64,000 nt of DNA, taken from positions 868,001-932,000 of the forward strand of contig NC_014228.1 in the NCBI RefSeq assembly GCF_000252955.1, in the 5' to 3' direction. Below are positions 59,669 through 64,000 of the stretch, in pieces; positions within the stretch are counted from its first letter, which is position 1; the number at the start of each line of letters is the position of its first letter. Made by a program: the position numbers and the translations under genes. Origin of the DNA: Xenorhabdus nematophila ATCC 19061. GTDB taxonomy: Bacteria > Pseudomonadota > Gammaproteobacteria > Enterobacterales > Enterobacteriaceae. The notes under the pieces were generated by a model, which saw nothing but the letters and a program-made list of their open reading frames with translations, was not told where the DNA came from and ran no database searches.

Positions 59669-61156
59669 GTGGCAGATCGTAATTTACGCGATTTATTGGC
59701 TCTATGGGGTATCGATATACCGGAGCTTCCGCTGCGCGAAATGACATTGGACAGCCGTAAGGCGGCTGCCGGAGATCTGTTTGTTGCCGTTCAAGGGCAT
59801 CAGACAGATGGTCGAAAATATATTCCTCAAGCCATAGCTCAAGGTGTCGCTGCGGTGATTGCAGAAGCGAAGGGAAAAGCGGGGCATGGCACGATACAGA
59901 AGGTGCATGGTGTTCCGGTTATCTATTTGGATGATTTAAATAATAAATTATCAAAACTGGCGGGTGAGTTTTACCAACATCCCGGCAATAAACTGAAATT
60001 GGTCGGTGTGACCGGAACCAACGGGAAAACGACAACAACACAATTGTTGGCGCAATGGAGCCAGGGGTTCGGAGAAACCAGCGCCGTAATGGGAACGGTG
60101 GGAAATGGCCTGCTGGGCATGGTTGTACCAAGTGAAAACACCACCGGCTCTGCGGTTGATATCCAGCTTGATCTACAACAGCTTGTTAATCAAAAAGCGA
60201 CTTTTGCCGCGATGGAAGTCTCTTCGCATGGATTAATTCAGGGCAGAGTGGCTGCATTGCCGTTTCAGGCGGTTGTTTTTACCAATTTAAGCCGTGACCA
60301 TCTTGATTATCACGGTGATATGGACCATTACGAAAATGCCAAATGGATGCTATTCAGCAATCATGATGTAAAACAAAAAATCATTAATGCTGATGATGCT
60401 GTAGGGCAAAAATGGTTGTCTCGTTTACCGGAAGCGGTTGCTGTGACAATGGAGAATTGCTTGCCTGAAAACTGGCAGGGACGTTGGTTATTAGCCAATG
60501 AAGTCCATTATCACGATAAAGGGGCTTCCATTGCATTCACTTCCTGTTGGGGAAGCGGAACGCTCAACAGTCCATTAATGGGTGCATTTAATGTCAGCAA
60601 CTTGTTATTGGCACTGGCGACTTTGCTGTCACTGGAATATCCGCTGGAAAAATTGCTGGCAACCGCTTCTTGCCTTGAACCCGTTTGTGGACGCATGGAA
60701 GTTTTTGCTGCCGAAGGGCGTCCCACGGTTGTTGTCGATTATGCCCATACCCCTGATGCGTTGGAAAAAGCGCTGTCTGCGGCCAGACTGCATTGCAAAG
60801 GTCAACTTTGGTGTGTATTTGGCTGTGGCGGAGATCGTGACAAAGGCAAGCGGCCATTGATGGGGGGTGTAGCAGAGTTGGGCGCTGATCGGGTCATTGT
60901 GACTGATGATAATCCTCGGAGTGAAGAACCGCACAGTATTGTGGCCGATATACTGAAAGGATTTGTCGATCCGGGACGCGCAATGACAATTCACGGACGT
61001 GTTGAAGCGGTTACCAGTGCGGTTATGCAGGCAACAGAAGATGATGTCATTCTTGTGGCAGGTAAAGGTCATGAAGATTACCAGTTGGTCGGCAATCGTC
61101 GTTTAGACTATTCAGATCGCCTGACTGTTGCGCGTTTGCTGGGGGTAATCGCATGA
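59669..61156 (+). CDS. murE: UDP-MurNAc-tripeptide synthetase
   Basis: A 495-residue Mur ligase that adds meso-diaminopimelate to UDP-MurNAc-dipeptide. It starts with GTG at 59669 after AGAGGA. The ATP loop is [19 protein letters not shown] and the C-terminal domain has [17 protein letters not shown], where DNPR marks diaminopimelate use. Its stop overlaps the murF start by four bases (ATGA). Confidence 0.97.
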   Translation: MADRNLRDLLALWGIDIPELPLREMTLDSRKAAAGDLFVAVQGHQTDGRKYIPQAIAQGVAAVIAEAKGKAGHGTIQKVHGVPVIYLDDLNNKLSKLAGEFYQHPGNKLKLVGVTGTNGKTTTTQLLAQWSQGFGETSAVMGTVGNGLLGMVVPSENTTGSAVDIQLDLQQLVNQKATFAAMEVSSHGLIQGRVAALPFQAVVFTNLSRDHLDYHGDMDHYENAKWMLFSNHDVKQKIINADDAVGQKWLSRLPEAVAVTMENCLPENWQGRWLLANEVHYHDKGASIAFTSCWGSGTLNSPLMGAFNVSNLLLALATLLSLEYPLEKLLATASCLEPVCGRMEVFAAEGRPTVVVDYAHTPDALEKALSAARLHCKGQLWCVFGCGGDRDKGKRPLMGGVAELGADRVIVTDDNPRSEEPHSIVADILKGFVDPGRAMTIHGRVEAVTSAVMQATEDDVILVAGKGHEDYQLVGNRRLDYSDRLTVARLLGVIA

Positions 61157-62535
61157 TCCCGCTGACAGTTCAGCAATTGTCCCGGTTAACTGAGGGAACG
61201 CTATATCACGTTACCGAACAGCAGGCTGCGGCTCTCCAAATTAATACCGTCAAAACGGATAGCCGCAAGATAGTCTGTGGTGGTTTGTTTATTGCCTTAA
61301 AAGGCGAAAAATTTGATGCCCATGATTTTGCTGCTGATGTAGTGAAACAAGGTGCAGGGGCTTTATTGGTTAGCCGTCGTCTGGATATTGATTGCCCTCA
61401 AGTTGTCGTGAAAGATACCCGTCTGGCAATGGGTAAACTGGCGGGTTGGGTTCGTCAGCAAAGTAAAGCACGTGTTGTAGCCTTGACTGGCTCATCAGGT
61501 AAAACCTCCGTAAAAGAGATGACAGCAGCAATTTTGCGCCAGTGCGGCAACACGCTTTATACCGCCGGTAATTTCAATAATGACATCGGTGTGCCATTAA
61601 CCCTGTTCAGGCTGACGGAAGAACATCAATTTGCTGTGATTGAATTGGGCGCTAACCACATTGGTGAAATTGCTTATACCACTGCAATGACGCGTCCTGA
61701 AAGTGCGTTGGTGAATAATCTGTTTTCTGCCCATCTTGAAGGATTCGGTTCTTTAGCCGGAGTGGCAAAAGCAAAAGGTGAGATCTTTGCAGGCCTTGCT
61801 CCTGAAGGAACAGCCATAATCAATTTGGACAGCAATGATTGGGGCAATTGGCAGCATGGCATCCGTGAACAACAGAGAGTCTGGCATTTCTCTGTGACTC
61901 CTGCGGCTGGCGCTGATTTTTATGCGACAGACATTGTTGAACAGCCATTGGCAACGCATTTTTGTCTTCATACTCCAATTGGAAAGATCGAACTGATACT
62001 ACCGTTACCAGGAAGGCACAATGTTGCCAACGCATTGGCCGCCAGTGCCCTTGCAATTTCTGTGGGTGCATCGTTGGAGGATATTTGTGCCGGATTATCG
62101 GCGTTAAAAGCAGTTCCGGGGCGTTTATTTCCAATTCATCTTTCCGCAGGAAAAACGGTGCTGGATGACACTTATAACGCGAATACCGGTTCCATGATTG
62201 CAGCGGCAAATGTGTTATCACAGATGTCTGGTTATCGTGTCATGGTGGTGGGTGATATGGGAGAACTTGGCAAGCAAGCCGCCGAATGCCACCGTGAAGT
62301 GGGAAAAGCCGTGGCAACCACAAACATCGATAAAGTCTTTAGCGTCGGTACGCTCAGTTCCCATATTAGTGATGCGAGTGGTCGGGGCCAGCATTTCGCA
62401 AACAAGACGGAATTAGTGGCAGCACTACTTCCTTTACTGGAACAACACGAAATGATTTCAATATTAATTAAAGGTTCACGCAGTACCGCAATGGAAGAGG
62501 TAGTGAACGCACTGAAGGAGAACTTCCAATGTTAG
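61153..62535 (+). CDS. murF: UDP-MurNAc-tripeptide-D-alanyl-D-alanine ligase
   Basis: A 460-residue Mur ligase that adds D-Ala-D-Ala to complete the pentapeptide. ATP loop [20 protein letters not shown], then [13 protein letters not shown] and [18 protein letters not shown]. It overlaps murE by four bases and mraY by seven, so all are coupled. Confidence 0.97.
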   Translation: MIPLTVQQLSRLTEGTLYHVTEQQAAALQINTVKTDSRKIVCGGLFIALKGEKFDAHDFAADVVKQGAGALLVSRRLDIDCPQVVVKDTRLAMGKLAGWVRQQSKARVVALTGSSGKTSVKEMTAAILRQCGNTLYTAGNFNNDIGVPLTLFRLTEEHQFAVIELGANHIGEIAYTTAMTRPESALVNNLFSAHLEGFGSLAGVAKAKGEIFAGLAPEGTAIINLDSNDWGNWQHGIREQQRVWHFSVTPAAGADFYATDIVEQPLATHFCLHTPIGKIELILPLPGRHNVANALAASALAISVGASLEDICAGLSALKAVPGRLFPIHLSAGKTVLDDTYNANTGSMIAAANVLSQMSGYRVMVVGDMGELGKQAAECHREVGKAVATTNIDKVFSVGTLSSHISDASGRGQHFANKTELVAALLPLLEQHEMISILIKGSRSTAMEEVVNALKENFQC

Positions 62536-63611
62536 TTTGGCTAGCCGAGTATCTGGTTCAGTATCACACCGGTTTTAACGTCTTTTCTTATCTGACGTTC
62601 AGAGCTATCGTCGGCTTGCTTACTGCACTGTTCATCGCATTGTGGATGGGACCAACCTTGATTGCTTATCTGCAAAAATTGCAGATTGGTCAAGTTGTAC
62701 GTGATAACGGCCCGGAATCCCACTTTAGTAAACGCGGGACACCAACGATGGGCGGATTGCTGATCCTGTTCTCCATTACTATTTCTATTTTGCTGTGGGC
62801 TCGTCTGAATAATCCCTATGTCTGGTGTGTTCTGGTCGTACTGGTGGGTTATGGCATTGTCGGGTTTGTGGATGACTATCGGAAAGTTGTCCGCAAGGAT
62901 ACCAGAGGGCTTATTGCCCGCTGGAAATATTTCTGGCAATCCGTTCTGGCTTTAGGCGTTGCTTTTGCTATGTACAGCATTGGCAAAGAGACGGCAGCGA
63001 CACAGTTGGTTGTGCCATTTTTCAAGGAAGTCATGCCACAGCTCGGGTTACTTTACATTTTGTTGGCCTATTTCGTGATCGTGGGCACCAGCAACGCGGT
63101 GAATTTAACTGATGGTCTGGATGGGTTGGCAATCATGCCTACCGTGTTTGTTGCAGCAGGATTTGCGTTAGTGGCTTGGGCTACGGGGAACGTGAATTTT
63201 GCCAATTACTTACATATCCCTTATTTAAGCTATGCCGGTGAGTTGGTCATTGTCTGTACTGCCATTGTAGGCGCCGGGTTGGGCTTCTTGTGGTTCAACA
63301 CCTATCCGGCACAGGTATTCATGGGCGACGTGGGTTCACTGGCTCTGGGGGGTGCATTAGGAACTATCGCTGTTTTACTGCGTCAAGAATTCCTGCTGGT
63401 CATTATGGGCGGGGTATTTGTGGTAGAAACCCTGTCTGTCATTTTGCAGGTAGGTTCGTTCAAACTGCGTGGGCAGCGTATTTTCCGCATGGCGCCTATT
63501 CATCATCACTATGAATTGAAAGGTTGGCCGGAACCACGCGTTATTGTGCGCTTCTGGATTATTTCTTTGATGCTGGTACTGATTGGTCTGGCAACGCTCA
63601 AGGTACGTTAA
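62529..63611 (+). CDS. mraY: Phospho-MurNAc-pentapeptide transferase
   Basis: A 360-residue membrane enzyme with about ten helices that joins UDP-MurNAc-pentapeptide to undecaprenyl phosphate, giving lipid I. It has the motifs [29 protein letters not shown] and [14 protein letters not shown], the aspartates of the active site, and the late [11 protein letters not shown]. It begins inside the end of murF. Confidence 0.97.
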   Translation: MLVWLAEYLVQYHTGFNVFSYLTFRAIVGLLTALFIALWMGPTLIAYLQKLQIGQVVRDNGPESHFSKRGTPTMGGLLILFSITISILLWARLNNPYVWCVLVVLVGYGIVGFVDDYRKVVRKDTRGLIARWKYFWQSVLALGVAFAMYSIGKETAATQLVVPFFKEVMPQLGLLYILLAYFVIVGTSNAVNLTDGLDGLAIMPTVFVAAGFALVAWATGNVNFANYLHIPYLSYAGELVIVCTAIVGAGLGFLWFNTYPAQVFMGDVGSLALGGALGTIAVLLRQEFLLVIMGGVFVVETLSVILQVGSFKLRGQRIFRMAPIHHHYELKGWPEPRVIVRFWIISLMLVLIGLATLKVR

Positions 63612-63613
63612 TC

Positions 63614-64000
63614 ATGACTGAGAAACTCATGACTGAATACGGGGATAAGAAAGTCGTTATTGTCGGGTTAGGCCTGACAGGTCTTTCCTGCGTTGACTTT
63701 TTCATCACACGCGGTGTCACTCCGCGCGTGATGGATACCCGTATCGTGCCACCGGGCAGCGATAAGCTGCCTGAGTATGTTGAGTGTCATACCGGCAGTT
63801 TAAATAAACAATGGCTGATAAATGCTGACTTAATCATTGCCAGCCCGGGGATTGCGTTGGCAACGCCTGAATTGCAGGCTGCGGCTGATGCTGGTGTTGA
63901 AATTATCGGAGATATCGAACTGTTTTGTCGTGAGGCAACAGCACCTATTGTCGCGATAACAGGTTCAAACGGTAAAAGTACCGTGACTACATTAGTCGGA
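63614..64000 (+). CDS. murD: UDP-MurNAc-L-alanine:D-glutamate ligase (partial, 5' part)
   Basis: From ATG 63614 ([20 protein letters not shown]) the frame stays open to the end of the window, giving about 129 residues. A second in-frame ATG at 63629 is an alternative start. The N-terminal UDP-binding [18 protein letters not shown] and the ATP loop [15 protein letters not shown] identify MurD, which adds D-glutamate to UDP-MurNAc-Ala. It begins two bases after mraY. Confidence 0.95.
   Translation, partial: MTEKLMTEYGDKKVVIVGLGLTGLSCVDFFITRGVTPRVMDTRIVPPGSDKLPEYVECHTGSLNKQWLINADLIIASPGIALATPELQAAADAGVEIIGDIELFCREATAPIVAITGSNGKSTVTTLVG

Overview
The window looks like chromosomal DNA of an entomopathogenic Enterobacterales bacterium (Morganellaceae). 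Xenorhabdus is the most likely genus and Photorhabdus the alternative. This is inferred from enterobacterial gene order at both ends (panE-yajL/thiI/xseB-ispA-dxs; leuO-ilvIH-cra-mraZ-dcw cluster), moderate G+C, ERIC repeats, an RTX protease, an NgrA-like phosphopantetheinyl transferase, a class 3 lipase and many insertion sequences. No database search was possible, so species is not assigned.

Layout. 1-5.9 kb is housekeeping: the panE 3' end, yajL, thiI on the minus strand, then xseB-ispA-dxs for isoprenoid precursors. 6.1-10.7 kb is a compact four-gene cassette: a divergent lysine-2,3-aminomutase-like radical SAM enzyme, an ATP-grasp amino-acid ligase, an Fe(II)/2-oxoglutarate dioxygenase and an MFS exporter. 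It has the composition of a small biosynthetic cluster for a modified beta-amino-acid peptide and is the best candidate for an undescribed system. 10.7-27.2 kb is a graveyard of mobile DNA: an IS1 scar, a beta-propeller gene with an in-frame stop, a relic type I-E CRISPR (two repeats, one spacer), IS66 genes fused in frame to a large RTX/subtilisin-like protease, a frameshifted tyrosine recombinase, an IS30 fragment, a thioester-reductase fragment split by an IS4-family element with a 9-bp duplication, and broken IS5, IS630 and IS1634 elements ending inside a truncated sprT.

27.4-34.3 kb carries metK (with a MetJ operator), speA and speB. An orphan phage-type tail-fibre gene and two identical 192-bp MITE-like elements, each with a target duplication, now separate speA from speB. 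34.5-44.1 kb is mixed: PPTase, galE, a secreted protein plus lipase pair, a cystathionine beta-synthase gene frameshifted at a run of six G's followed by a cystathionine gamma-lyase-type gene, an IS1634 scar, an extra peptide deformylase, a hypothetical protein and mutH.

44.9-55.5 kb is branched-chain amino acid metabolism and its regulation: leuB and leuA with a complete leuL attenuator but no leuC or leuD behind them, leuO, an acyl-CoA synthetase, ilvIH and cra. 56-64 kb is the start of the division and cell-wall cluster: the conserved mra promoter with MraZ boxes, then mraZ-rsmH-ftsL-ftsI-murE-murF-mraY-murD, with murD running off the end.

Limits: IS family names, promoters, operators and boundaries were read by eye. 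Frameshifts and in-frame stops could be real or sequencing errors.
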